Origin: Caulobacteraceae bacterium
GTDB lineage: Bacteria > Pseudomonadota > Alphaproteobacteria > Caulobacterales > Caulobacteraceae
Assembly: GCA_020852035.1 (NCBI GenBank)
Contig: JADZBR010000002.1
Location: forward strand, 1 to 10,784
Reading direction: 5' to 3'
Length of the DNA stretch: 10,784 nucleotides
Below the pieces are notes generated by a model. It was not told the DNA's origin, ran no database searches, and saw only the letters and a program-made list of their open reading frames with translations. This document shows, piece by piece, positions 1 to 6,684 of this stretch (position 1 is its first letter; every line of letters begins with the position of its first letter). Both the position numbers and the translations under genes were made by a program.

Positions 1-1
1 G

Positions 2-292
2 AGCGAGGCCGAGTTCGCCGCCGCCGGCCTGAAGACCCGCAAGAGCACCGAGTACAACGGGATCGTCTTCAGCCGGGTCGCCGGGCACCTCTCGTGCAAC
101 GAGGTGGCCAACGACGGCGGCAAGGGGTTCGGCAAGTACGCCGTCTGCCAGTTCACCGCGCCTTCGGTGCTGACCGTCACGGCCGGGACGCGGACCTTCC
201 ACTTCCAGCCCGGCGTCGGCCAGGACGCCACGGTGGAGGTGAAGGACGGCCAGGCGAAGTGCGTGATGGCGGGGCGGTTCGCGCAGTCCTAG
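2..292 (+). CDS. Unidentified protein, C-terminal 96 residues (5' end outside window)
   Basis: An open frame enters at the left edge and stops at TAG 290-292. Nearly every codon ends in G or C, as in the other genes here, so it is very likely coding. A GTG at 104 could be read as a start, but the same frame is open and codon-biased back to base 2, so the gene probably begins outside. I do not recognise the family. The visible part has three cysteines (about residues 32, 49 and 87 of the fragment). It is rich in short alternating hydrophobic stretches typical of beta strands, as in the Val-Leu-Thr-Val and Thr-Val-Glu-Val segments. It contains no membrane helix. A small exported or periplasmic protein is possible, but no signal peptide is visible because the N-terminus is missing. 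The stop is followed after two bases by the first hairpin of the convergent repeat pair. Confidence 0.7.
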   Translation, partial: SEAEFAAAGLKTRKSTEYNGIVFSRVAGHLSCNEVANDGGKGFGKYAVCQFTAPSVLTVTAGTRTFHFQPGVGQDATVEVKDGQAKCVMAGRFAQS

Positions 293-293
293 C

Positions 294-352
294 GCCCTCT
301 CCCGGTCGGGAGAGGGAAACCCGCCGGCAGAGGCCGGCGGGAGGGTGAGGGC
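294..352 (+). repeat. Two-hairpin intergenic repeat, copy A; likely terminator of the upstream partial gene
   Basis: This copy begins one base after the TAG of the partial gene. Hairpin 1 spans 295-316: a perfect 9-bp stem (CCCTCTCCC pairing with GGGAGAGGG) around a GGTC loop. Hairpin 2 spans 320-341: a perfect 9-bp stem (CCCGCCGGC with GCCGGCGGG) around AGAG. The unit ends in GAGGGTGAGGGC (341-352). There is no T run, so a terminator role is inferred from position and stem strength only. The same layout recurs in reverse at 378-434, which marks it as a REP-like dispersed element rather than a chance stem. Confidence 0.75.
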
Positions 353-377
353 CACAGGACTCTCCGGAAAGGCGTAA

Positions 378-434
378 GCCCTCATCCTCGCCGCGCTGCG
401 CGCGTCTTTCCTTCTCCCGACCGGGAGAAGGAAG
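378..434 (-). repeat. Two-hairpin intergenic repeat, copy B (inverted); likely terminator of aroG
   Basis: This is a diverged copy of 294-352 in opposite orientation. Read on the minus strand it starts immediately after the aroG TAG (435-437). Its outer hairpin at 408-433 has a perfect 11-bp stem around the same loop (GACC on the plus strand, GGTC on the minus). The second stem is degenerate around 390-404 (CGCGC/GCGCG). The inner end, GCCCTCATCCTC (378-389), pairs with the inner end of copy A. Relative to copy A, a C-G pair of the outer stem is replaced by T-A, so pairing is kept despite sequence change. There is no T run on either strand. Confidence 0.75.
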
Positions 435-1817
435 CTAAACCGCCTTGCGGTGCTCCAGCGGCTGGCGGGCGCCCTTGAGCTTTTCGGCCACCAGGAAGGC
501 CAGCTCCAGCGCCTGCTCGCCGTTGAGGCGCGGGTCGCAGTGGGTGTGGTAGCGGTCGGCGAGGTCGCCCTCGCTCACCGCCCGCGCGCCGCCGGTGCAC
601 TCGGTGACGTTCTGGCCGGTCATCTCCAGGTGGACACCGCCGGGATGCACCCCCTCGGCCTCGGCGATCTCGATGAAGCTCTTTACTTCAGAGAGGATGC
701 GGTCGAAGGGCCGGGTCTTGTAGCCGTTGTTGGCCTTCAGGGTGTTGCCGTGCATCGGGTCGATGGCCCAGACCACGCGGGCGCCGGCGCGCTTGGTGGC
801 GGCCATCAGCATCGGCAGGCGGGCGGCGACCTTGTCCGAGCCGAAGCGGCCGTAGAGGGTCAGGCGGCCAGGCTCGTTCTTGGCGTTGAGCGCCTCGATC
901 AGACGCAGCAGATCGTCGGCTTCGAGCGTCGGGCCGACCTTCACGCCGATGGGGTTCTTGATCCCCTGCATGAAGTTGACGTGGGCGCCGTCGAGCTGGC
1001 GGGTGCGCTCGCCGATCCAGAGCAGGTGGGCGGAGGTGTCGTACCAGTCGCCGCTCGTGGAATCGACGCGGGTCATCGCCTCCTCGTAGCCCAGCAAGAG
1101 GGCCTCGTGGGCGGTGAAGAAGTCGACGCGGTGCAGCAGGTCCGGGTGGCTCTCCGGCGTCACGCCGAGGGCGGCGAGGAAGGAGAGCGACTCGGAGATC
1201 TTCTCGGCCAGTTCGCGGTAGCGGGCGCCCTGCGGGCTGTCGCCGACGAAGCCGAGGGTCCAGCGGTGGATGTTGTAGAGGTCCGCATAGCCGCCGCCGG
1301 CGAAGGCGCGCAGCAGGTTCAGCGTCGCCGAGGACTGGTGATAGGCGCGCAGCAGGCGGTCCGGGTCGGGGACCCGGTCGGCCTCGTTGAAGTCCATGCC
1401 GTTGATGATGTCGCCGCGGTAGGACGGCAGGGTGGCCTCGCCGATGGTCTCGATGGGCTCGGAGCGCGGCTTGGCGAACTGGCCGGCCATGCGCCCGACC
1501 TTCACCACCGGCTTGCCGCCGGCGAAGGTGAGCACCACCGCCATCTGCAGGATCAGGCGGAAGGTGTCGCGGATGTTGTCGGCCGAGAACTCCTTGAAGC
1601 TCTCGGCGCAGTCGCCGCCCTGCAGCAGGAAGGCGTTGCCGGCCTCGACGTCGGCCAGCTTGGATTTCAGTTCGCGGGCTTCCCCGGCAAACACCAGCGG
1701 CGGCATGCCGCGCAGGGTCTGCTCGACACGCTCCACAGCCGATGCGTCGGGGTAATCCGTCGGCATGTGCTTGGCGGGATGGGTCCGCCAGGCTTGGGGA
1801 GTCCAGTGTTGGGTCAT
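435..1817 (-). CDS. aroG: Class II 3-deoxy-D-arabino-heptulosonate-7-phosphate (DAHP) synthase
   Basis: This enzyme condenses phosphoenolpyruvate with erythrose 4-phosphate, the first step of the shikimate pathway, in the cytoplasm. The 460-residue product has the whole class II (plant/mycobacterial type) signature. LLQGGDCAESF contains the metal-binding Cys70, and GRMAGQFAKPRS lies at 108-119. LWIGERTRQLDGAHV is at 266-280 and DPMHGNT carries His356. HLEMTGQNVTECTGG carries Glu398, and HTHCDPRLN carries Asp428. By family knowledge, Cys, His, Glu and Asp are the four metal ligands, and all are present. The N-terminus (W5, AWR, DYPD) is the short form usual in proteobacteria, without the mycobacterial extension. 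The ATG at 1815-1817 follows two GGAG stretches, one 2 and one about 10 bases upstream. Allosteric behaviour cannot be read from the sequence. The gene is last in the leftward series and ends against repeat copy B. Confidence 0.97.
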   Translation of the reverse strand: MTQHWTPQAWRTHPAKHMPTDYPDASAVERVEQTLRGMPPLVFAGEARELKSKLADVEAGNAFLLQGGDCAESFKEFSADNIRDTFRLILQMAVVLTFAGGKPVVKVGRMAGQFAKPRSEPIETIGEATLPSYRGDIINGMDFNEADRVPDPDRLLRAYHQSSATLNLLRAFAGGGYADLYNIHRWTLGFVGDSPQGARYRELAEKISESLSFLAALGVTPESHPDLLHRVDFFTAHEALLLGYEEAMTRVDSTSGDWYDTSAHLLWIGERTRQLDGAHVNFMQGIKNPIGVKVGPTLEADDLLRLIEALNAKNEPGRLTLYGRFGSDKVAARLPMLMAATKRAGARVVWAIDPMHGNTLKANNGYKTRPFDRILSEVKSFIEIAEAEGVHPGGVHLEMTGQNVTECTGGARAVSEGDLADRYHTHCDPRLNGEQALELAFLVAEKLKGARQPLEHRKAV

Positions 1818-1880
1818 AGCTCCATTGCTCCGCGCCGGCGTTTCCGGCGAAGGGGGACGGTCTCTACCCCCTAGCGTGCG
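1818..1880 (-). promoter_or_regulatory. Spacer between the ligase-like gene and aroG: GCTAG -10-like site and two small inverted repeats
   Basis: On the minus strand the spacer starts with GCTAGGGG (1868-1875), a GCTA-type -10-like element about 50 bases before the aroG ATG. No convincing TTGAC -35 lies at the usual distance upstream. Two small inverted repeats follow: AGGGGG/CCCCCT (1851-1856 with 1867-1872) and CGCCGG/CCGGCG (1833-1838 with 1844-1849). Neither has a T run. The spacer could hold a weak aroG promoter, an attenuating structure, or both; a promoter role is inferred from motif and position only. Confidence 0.3.
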
Positions 1881-3086
1881 TCAGGTCGATGGTTGCGGCG
1901 CCACAGGCCGCGAATTCCGCCACGCGAGGACGGAAAAGGCCCCGGCGAAGACGCCCAGCGAGAGCCACCACTCCTGCCAGACGCCGAAGTTGAAGGCCCC
2001 GAAGACGAAATAGGCGCTGGCCGCCGCGGCCGCCAGGGCGGCGGCCAGGCGCGGGGCGGGGCCGCGCAGGCCCAGCAGGATCGCCACCCAGGCCGCCGCC
2101 GCCAGAGCCGCGCCGACCGCGCCCAGTTCCAGCCAGAGCTGCAGCGAAGTGGAATGCGGGTGCAGGCTGGCCCCCATCACCACGCGCCCCCCATCGAGGC
2201 CGAGGCCGATCAGCGGCTGCTGGCCGATGGCGGCCAGGGTGACCTGCCAGTAGCCGATGCGCTGTTCCCAGGAGAGCGGCGCGGGCCCCTTCAGGGCGTC
2301 GAGCACGCCGGCCTGATCGAGCAGGCCGAGGATCAGGGGCGTGGCCAGCACCAGCCCGCCGGCCAGCACCGCCAGCCCGGTCGGCCCGCCGCGCGGGAAC
2401 CGCCACACCGCCGTCGCCGCGATCGCCGAGAGGGCCAGCGCCAGCAGCGGCGCGTCGGCGCGCAGGGCGATCCCCCCGACCAGCACCGCCGCCGCCAGCG
2501 CCAGGGCGGCGAAGGGGGCCAGGCGGCGTGGCAGGCCGGCCAGCCCCAGCCAGCCGGTCGCCGCCAGCACGAAGACCCCCTGGGCCACGTTGCGGGCCGC
2601 CAGGTCCGGCCGGATGGGGTCGTGCATCGCCTGCCTCAGGGCCTGGTAGAGCGCCGCGCCGCTGAGGGCCTCGAGCAGGATCAGGGCGGCGGCGATCAGG
2701 CTGGCCCAGCCGAGCACGGCCAGCGCCCTCGCCCGCCCCCGCGCATCCGCCGCGCGGGCGCCGAGGATGGCCCACAGATAGACCGGCAGCTGCAGGGCGA
2801 GCTTGGCGGCGGTGTTGTGCTCCAGGTCGGGCGGCTCGTAGGGGCTCCAGGTGGACGCCAGCAGCGCCCAGCCGACCAGCAGGGCCAGCGGCGTGATCCA
2901 CAGGCCGTCGCGGCGCTCGACCTTGATCGCCGGCAGGCAGAGGAGGCCGGCGGCCGGCACGACGACCTGGAAACCCAGCGGCCAGGCCCAGGCGAGCAGC
3001 GGCAGGGTCCCGGCGACGACGGTCCAGACCCAGCCGCACCAGACCGCGAAACGGCCTTCGCGCAGGGCGGCCTCGGCCGAGGTCAT
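1881..3086 (-). CDS. O-antigen ligase (WaaL/Wzy_C) family polytopic membrane protein
   Basis: This 401-residue inner-membrane protein has about eleven or twelve hydrophobic segments (roughly 13-32, 37-52, 64-79, 93-110, 121-140, 168-185, 192-208, 212-229, 236-256, 320-340, 345-365 and 370-388). Between the last two blocks lies the large periplasmic loop typical of O-antigen ligases and polymerases: SWEQRIGYW (272-280), LIGLGLDGGR (292-301) and HPHSTSLQLWLELG (309-322). His309 and His311 sit at the family's conserved HPH(N/S) site. An early W-S-P (80-82) is also usual. The family joins polysaccharide from undecaprenyl diphosphate to lipid A core or protein, or polymerises it; which of these this protein does cannot be told. 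Its ATG overlaps the gor stop as ATGA (3083-3086), indicating translational coupling. No glycosyltransferase or flippase genes adjoin it. Confidence 0.85.
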   Translation of the reverse strand: MTSAEAALREGRFAVWCGWVWTVVAGTLPLLAWAWPLGFQVVVPAAGLLCLPAIKVERRDGLWITPLALLVGWALLASTWSPYEPPDLEHNTAAKLALQLPVYLWAILGARAADARGRARALAVLGWASLIAAALILLEALSGAALYQALRQAMHDPIRPDLAARNVAQGVFVLAATGWLGLAGLPRRLAPFAALALAAAVLVGGIALRADAPLLALALSAIAATAVWRFPRGGPTGLAVLAGGLVLATPLILGLLDQAGVLDALKGPAPLSWEQRIGYWQVTLAAIGQQPLIGLGLDGGRVVMGASLHPHSTSLQLWLELGAVGAALAAAAWVAILLGLRGPAPRLAAALAAAAASAYFVFGAFNFGVWQEWWLSLGVFAGAFSVLAWRNSRPVAPQPST

Positions 3087-4468
3087 GCCACCGCGCCGAG
3101 CTCGGGCGGCAGGTATTTCTCACGCATGGTGACCAGTTCTTCGGCCAGGGTCGGGTGGACCGCGCAGGTGGAATCCCACTGGGTCTTGGTGACGCCCATC
3201 TTCAGGGCGATGGCGGCCATCTGGATGATCTCCGGCGCGTCGGGGCCGACCACATGGCAGCCGAGCAGTTGGTCGGTCTCCCCGTTGACCACCAGCTTGA
3301 TCAGGCACCGCTCGTCGCCGCCGTAGAAGGTGGTCTTCATCGGCCGGAACTTCGACAGGTAGATATCGACCTTCCGGCAGGCGTGGCGCGCGTCCGCCTC
3401 GGTCAGGCCCACCGTCCCGATCGGCGGCTGGGAGAAGACGGCGGCGGCGACCATCTCGTGGTCGAAGCTGGTCGGGTTGTCGCGGAACACCGTCTCGGCG
3501 AAGGCCGCGCCCTCGCGGATGGCGACGGGGGTGAGGTTGATGCGGTTGGTGACATCGCCCACCGCCCAGATGTTCGAGGCCGTGGTCTTGGAATAGGCGT
3601 CAACCTTGACGGCGCCGGTCTCGTCCAGCTCGACGCCGGCGCTCTCCAACCCCAGGCCCTCGACATAGGGTTCGCGCCCGACGGCGAACATCACCAGTTC
3701 GGAGGGGATGTCGGCGCCCGACGACATCCTGCTGACGTAGCCGTCCGCCGTCTTCTCGATCGCCTTGTGCTGGCAACCGAGGATCACCTTGATGCCGCGC
3801 TTCTCCATCTCTTCGGCCAGGTGCGCGCGGACGTTGTCGTCGAAGCCGCGCAGGATGTTGGGGCCGCGGTGGACCAGGGTGGTCTCCACGCCCAGGCCGT
3901 TGAAGATGCCGGCGAACTCCACGGCGATGTAGCCGCCGCCGGCGATCACGATGCTCTTGGGCAGCCGCTCCAGATGGAAGGCGTCATCCGAGACGATGGC
4001 GTGCTCGATCCCCTCGACATCGGCCGGCTTCCAGGGGCGCCCGCCGGTGGCGATGAGGATCTTTTCGGCGGTCACCTCCTGGTCCTTGTCGACCAGCTCG
4101 ACGGTGTGGGCGTCCTTCAGCCGCGCCTTGGCGTGGACCATCTCGGCGCCGGCGTTCTGCAGGTTGGTGACGTAGATTCCCGAGAGCCGGGCGATCTCCT
4201 TGTCCTTGTCGGCGATGAACCGGGCCCAGTCGAAGCTGTGCTCGGCATGGCTCCAGCCGTAGCCTTCGGCCACCTTCAGCTGCTGGGAGACTTCCGAGGC
4301 GTAGACCATGAACTTCTTGGGTACGCAGCCGCGGATCACGCAGGTGCCGCCGACCCGGTGCTCCTCGGCGACGCCGACGCGCGCGCCGGTCATCGCCGCC
4401 AGCCGGGCCGCGCGCACCCCGCCGGAGCCCGCGCCGATGACGAAGAGGTCGTAGTCGTAAGCCGCCAC
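3083..4468 (-). CDS. gor: Glutathione-disulfide reductase
   Basis: This cytoplasmic FAD enzyme reduces glutathione disulfide with NADPH. Its 461 residues match the family length. The N-terminal FAD site is DLFVIGAGSGG (7-17). The redox disulfide lies in GGTCVIRGCVPKK (Cys43 and Cys48). The second dinucleotide site reads IVIAGGGYIAVEFAGIF, followed by VHRGPNILRGFD, whose two arginines fit NADPH rather than NADH preference. The dimerisation domain ends in the catalytic HPTLAEE (His438, Glu443). Related flavoprotein disulfide reductases such as lipoamide or mercuric reductase are less likely, because the Val-Ile-Arg insert and the C-terminal HPT..EE form are glutathione-reductase-like. The start is GTG (4466-4468) with AGGAG seven bases upstream; that ribosome-binding site overlaps the rpiA TAA, so the two are coupled. 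With RpiA it links pentose phosphate metabolism to NADPH use, which is an inference from context. Confidence 0.95.
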   Translation of the reverse strand: MAAYDYDLFVIGAGSGGVRAARLAAMTGARVGVAEEHRVGGTCVIRGCVPKKFMVYASEVSQQLKVAEGYGWSHAEHSFDWARFIADKDKEIARLSGIYVTNLQNAGAEMVHAKARLKDAHTVELVDKDQEVTAEKILIATGGRPWKPADVEGIEHAIVSDDAFHLERLPKSIVIAGGGYIAVEFAGIFNGLGVETTLVHRGPNILRGFDDNVRAHLAEEMEKRGIKVILGCQHKAIEKTADGYVSRMSSGADIPSELVMFAVGREPYVEGLGLESAGVELDETGAVKVDAYSKTTASNIWAVGDVTNRINLTPVAIREGAAFAETVFRDNPTSFDHEMVAAAVFSQPPIGTVGLTEADARHACRKVDIYLSKFRPMKTTFYGGDERCLIKLVVNGETDQLLGCHVVGPDAPEIIQMAAIALKMGVTKTQWDSTCAVHPTLAEELVTMREKYLPPELGAVA

Positions 4469-4479
4469 GCGAAATCTCC

Positions 4480-5163
4480 TTAGGGCTCGACCTGCCGCGC
4501 GCCGTCCGGCGTGCCGATGATCGCCAGGTCCGCGAGGTCGAGGAACAGGCCGTGCTCCACCACCCCGGTGATCGACTTCAGCGCGTCCGCCAGCCGCGCG
4601 GGCTCGGGGATCGAGCCGCAGGCGATGTCGTAGATCAGATTGCCGCCGTCGGTGCGCACCGGCGCGCCGTCCTTCGTCCGCAGGCGGGGCATCTGGCTGA
4701 ACTCCAGTTCGGCCAGCACGTCGCAGATGCGGTTGGCCGTGGTCTTGTGGCCGAAGGCGACCACCTCCACCGGCAGGGCGAACGCGCCCAGGCGCACCAC
4801 CTGCTTGGCGGCGTCGGCGATGACCACGCAGCGGTCGGAGGCTTCCCAGACCAGCTTCTCGCGCAGCAGGGCCGCGCCGCCGCCCTTGATGAGGCTGAGG
4901 CCAGGCCCGATTTCATCGGCCCCGTCGACAGTAAGATCGATGCGGCCGACGCTGTCGAAATCCACCACGGGAATCGAAAGCTCGCGCGCCAGGGCGGCGG
5001 TGGCCTCGGAGGTCGGCACGCCGCGCACGTCGAGGCGGCGGGCGGCCAGCGCTTTCACGAACCAGGCGGCGGTGGAGCCGGTGCCCAGGCCCACGGTCAT
5101 GCCGGCCCGCACCAGCTGGGCGGCGGCCTCCCCGGCGATCCGCTTCTGATCTTCTGCGCTCAA
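4480..5163 (-). CDS. rpiA: Ribose-5-phosphate isomerase A
   Basis: This enzyme interconverts ribose 5-phosphate and ribulose 5-phosphate in the non-oxidative pentose phosphate pathway. The 227-residue product carries all type A motifs. GLGTGSTA (25-32) binds phosphate, and PTSEAT is at 50-55. DGADE (80-84) carries active-site aspartates. KGGGAALLREK (93-103) includes Glu102, which corresponds to the catalytic glutamate of the Escherichia coli enzyme. The start is TTG (5161-5163) with GGAG seven bases upstream. There is no ATG or GTG in frame nearby, and MSAEDQKR is a natural family N-terminus. glmU ends 75 bases upstream. The TAA (4480-4482) lies within the gor ribosome-binding region, so rpiA, gor and the ligase-like gene look like one transcript. 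Confidence 0.95.
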   Translation of the reverse strand: MSAEDQKRIAGEAAAQLVRAGMTVGLGTGSTAAWFVKALAARRLDVRGVPTSEATAALARELSIPVVDFDSVGRIDLTVDGADEIGPGLSLIKGGGAALLREKLVWEASDRCVVIADAAKQVVRLGAFALPVEVVAFGHKTTANRICDVLAELEFSQMPRLRTKDGAPVRTDGGNLIYDIACGSIPEPARLADALKSITGVVEHGLFLDLADLAIIGTPDGARQVEP

Positions 5164-5238
5164 GCTTCGGCTCCGTGCGAAGGGTTCAGATAGGCGAAAG
5201 CTCGCGCGGGCGCCATCGGGGTCGGCGGCGGGTGCGCC

Positions 5239-6594
5239 TCAGCCCTTCTTCGCAGCCTTCTCCGCCTGCTTGCGCTCGCGGAACGCCGCCGCCCAGCCGG
5301 GCTTCTCCACCTGCTGCCCGCGCGCCAGGGCCAGGGCGTCGGCGGAGACGTCCCTGGTGATCACCGAGCCGGAACCGGTGTAGGCGCCGTCTCCCACCCG
5401 CACCGGCGCGACCAGGGCGGTGTCCGAGCCGATGAACGCCCCCGCGCCCACATGGGTCTCGTATTTGTCGAAGCCGTCGTAGTTGCAGAAGATCGCGCCG
5501 GCGCCGATGTTGGCCCCCGCGCCCACCGTGCCGTCGCCGAGATAGGCCAGGTGGTTGGCCTTGGCGCCCTGCCCCACCTTCACCTTCTTCACCTCGACGA
5601 AATTGCCGATATGGGCCTCCTCGCCGATGTCGGCGCCGGGGCGCAGACGGGCGTAGGGGCCGACGATCGCGCCGGCGCGCACCACCGCGCCCTCCAGGTG
5701 GCTGAAGGCGCGGATCTGCGCGCCGCCCTCCACGGTCACGCCGGGGGCGAAGACGACGTTGGGCTCCACCACCGCGCCGGGGCCGATCCAGGTGTCCCAG
5801 CTGAGGAACACGGTGTGCGGGGCGCTCATCTGAACGCCCTCGTCCATCAGCGCGGCGCGGCGCTGGGCCTGCCAGATCCCCTCCACCTCCGCGAGCTGGG
5901 CCTGCGAATTGACGCCGGCGGTGTTGGCCTCGGGGGCGATGGCGGCGCGGGTGGAGAGGCCCTTGGCGTGGGCCGCGCCGACGATGTCGGTGAGGTAGTA
6001 TTCGCCCTTGGCGTTGTCGTTCTTCACCTCGCCCAGCAGCTCGAACAGCCGCGCGCGGCCCGCGGCGATGACGCCGGAGTTGCAATGACGCACCTGGCGT
6101 TCGTTCTCGGTGGCGTCGCGCTGCTCGACGATGCGCAGGAGCGTGCCGTTGGGGGCCAGGATCAGGCGGCCGTAGCCGGTCGGGTCGGCGGCCTCGAAGC
6201 CGAGCACGGCGACATCGGCGCCTTCGCCCCGCAGCCTCCAGAGCGGGGCCACCGCTTCGGGCGTCAGCAGCGGGCAGTCGCCCAGCGTCACCACCACGTC
6301 GCCGTCGAAGTCCGCCAGCGCCTGGCGCGCCGCCAGCACCGCGTGGCCGGTGCCGAGCGGCGGATCCTGCACGGCCACCGCCTGCTCGCCCAGCCGCGCC
6401 GTCACGTGCGCCGCCACCGCCGGGCTGTGGGCGCCGACCACCACCACCACCCGCTGGCAGCCGGCCGCCTGCGCCGCATCGATGGCGTGGTCGATCAGCG
6501 CCCGGCCGGCGAGCCTGTGCAGCATCTTCGGCGTCGGCGACTTCATGCGCGTGCCCTCGCCGGCGGCGAGGATGACGGCGGCGCGGGCGGTCAT
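5239..6594 (-). CDS. glmU: Bifunctional N-acetylglucosamine-1-phosphate uridyltransferase / glucosamine-1-phosphate acetyltransferase
   Basis: GlmU acetylates glucosamine 1-phosphate and then uridylylates it to UDP-GlcNAc, the precursor of peptidoglycan and lipopolysaccharide. The 451-residue protein has an N-terminal nucleotidyltransferase domain with LAAGEGTRM (9-17), Lys23, QDPPLGTGHAV (76-86) and the metal-binding Asp106 in LGDCPLL. The C-terminal half is a left-handed beta helix of hexapeptide repeats. It carries NHLAYLGDG, whose His348 is the acetyltransferase base by analogy to E. coli His363, then NIGAGAIFCNYDG (about 362-374) and a Lys-rich tail. The frame stays open far upstream across gph, but the true start is ATG 6592-6594: GGAG lies six bases upstream, and MTARAAVILAAGEG is the family N-terminus. 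It is divergent from gph and heads the leftward series. Confidence 0.97.
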   Translation of the reverse strand: MTARAAVILAAGEGTRMKSPTPKMLHRLAGRALIDHAIDAAQAAGCQRVVVVVGAHSPAVAAHVTARLGEQAVAVQDPPLGTGHAVLAARQALADFDGDVVVTLGDCPLLTPEAVAPLWRLRGEGADVAVLGFEAADPTGYGRLILAPNGTLLRIVEQRDATENERQVRHCNSGVIAAGRARLFELLGEVKNDNAKGEYYLTDIVGAAHAKGLSTRAAIAPEANTAGVNSQAQLAEVEGIWQAQRRAALMDEGVQMSAPHTVFLSWDTWIGPGAVVEPNVVFAPGVTVEGGAQIRAFSHLEGAVVRAGAIVGPYARLRPGADIGEEAHIGNFVEVKKVKVGQGAKANHLAYLGDGTVGAGANIGAGAIFCNYDGFDKYETHVGAGAFIGSDTALVAPVRVGDGAYTGSGSVITRDVSADALALARGQQVEKPGWAAAFRERKQAEKAAKKG

Positions 6595-6684
6595 GGGCGC
6601 TCTCCGAAAGGACAGTCGGTGGACTCGTTGCAATCCCCCTGCCTTTAGCTGAAAGGGGCCTTCAGCCGAAACCGCACAGGTTCG
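6595..6684. promoter_or_regulatory. Divergent glmU/gph upstream region with back-to-back promoter-like motifs
   Basis: On the minus strand, CTGAAG (6660-6665) and GCTAAA (6644-6649) are separated by 10 bases, which resembles the Caulobacter housekeeping form TTGAC-N10/14-GCTANA. This would drive glmU with a leader of about 40 bases. On the plus strand, TTGCAA (6628-6633) and GCTGAA (6648-6653), separated by 14 bases, are a weaker match that could drive gph. The two -10 elements overlap by two bases around a small stem, CCTTT/AAAGG (6642-6646 with 6652-6656). The ribosome-binding site of glmU, GGAG on the minus strand, lies at its left edge. Confidence 0.35.

Noticed and set aside
450..1874. 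Long plus-strand frame opposite aroG
   Set aside because: Its composition is that of a complementary-strand shadow (Gly/Ala/Val/His/Arg rich), while the minus strand encodes a full conserved DAHP synthase.
1864..3326. Long frames overlapping the O-antigen-ligase-like gene in other frames and on the other strand
   Set aside because: They are Pro/Arg/Gly/Gln-rich shadows without domain character; the 401-residue minus frame has membrane segments and the family motif.
5164..5238. A separate promoter or small gene between glmU and rpiA
   Set aside because: The 75 bases show no good -35/-10 pair and no supported start codon with a ribosome-binding site other than that of rpiA.
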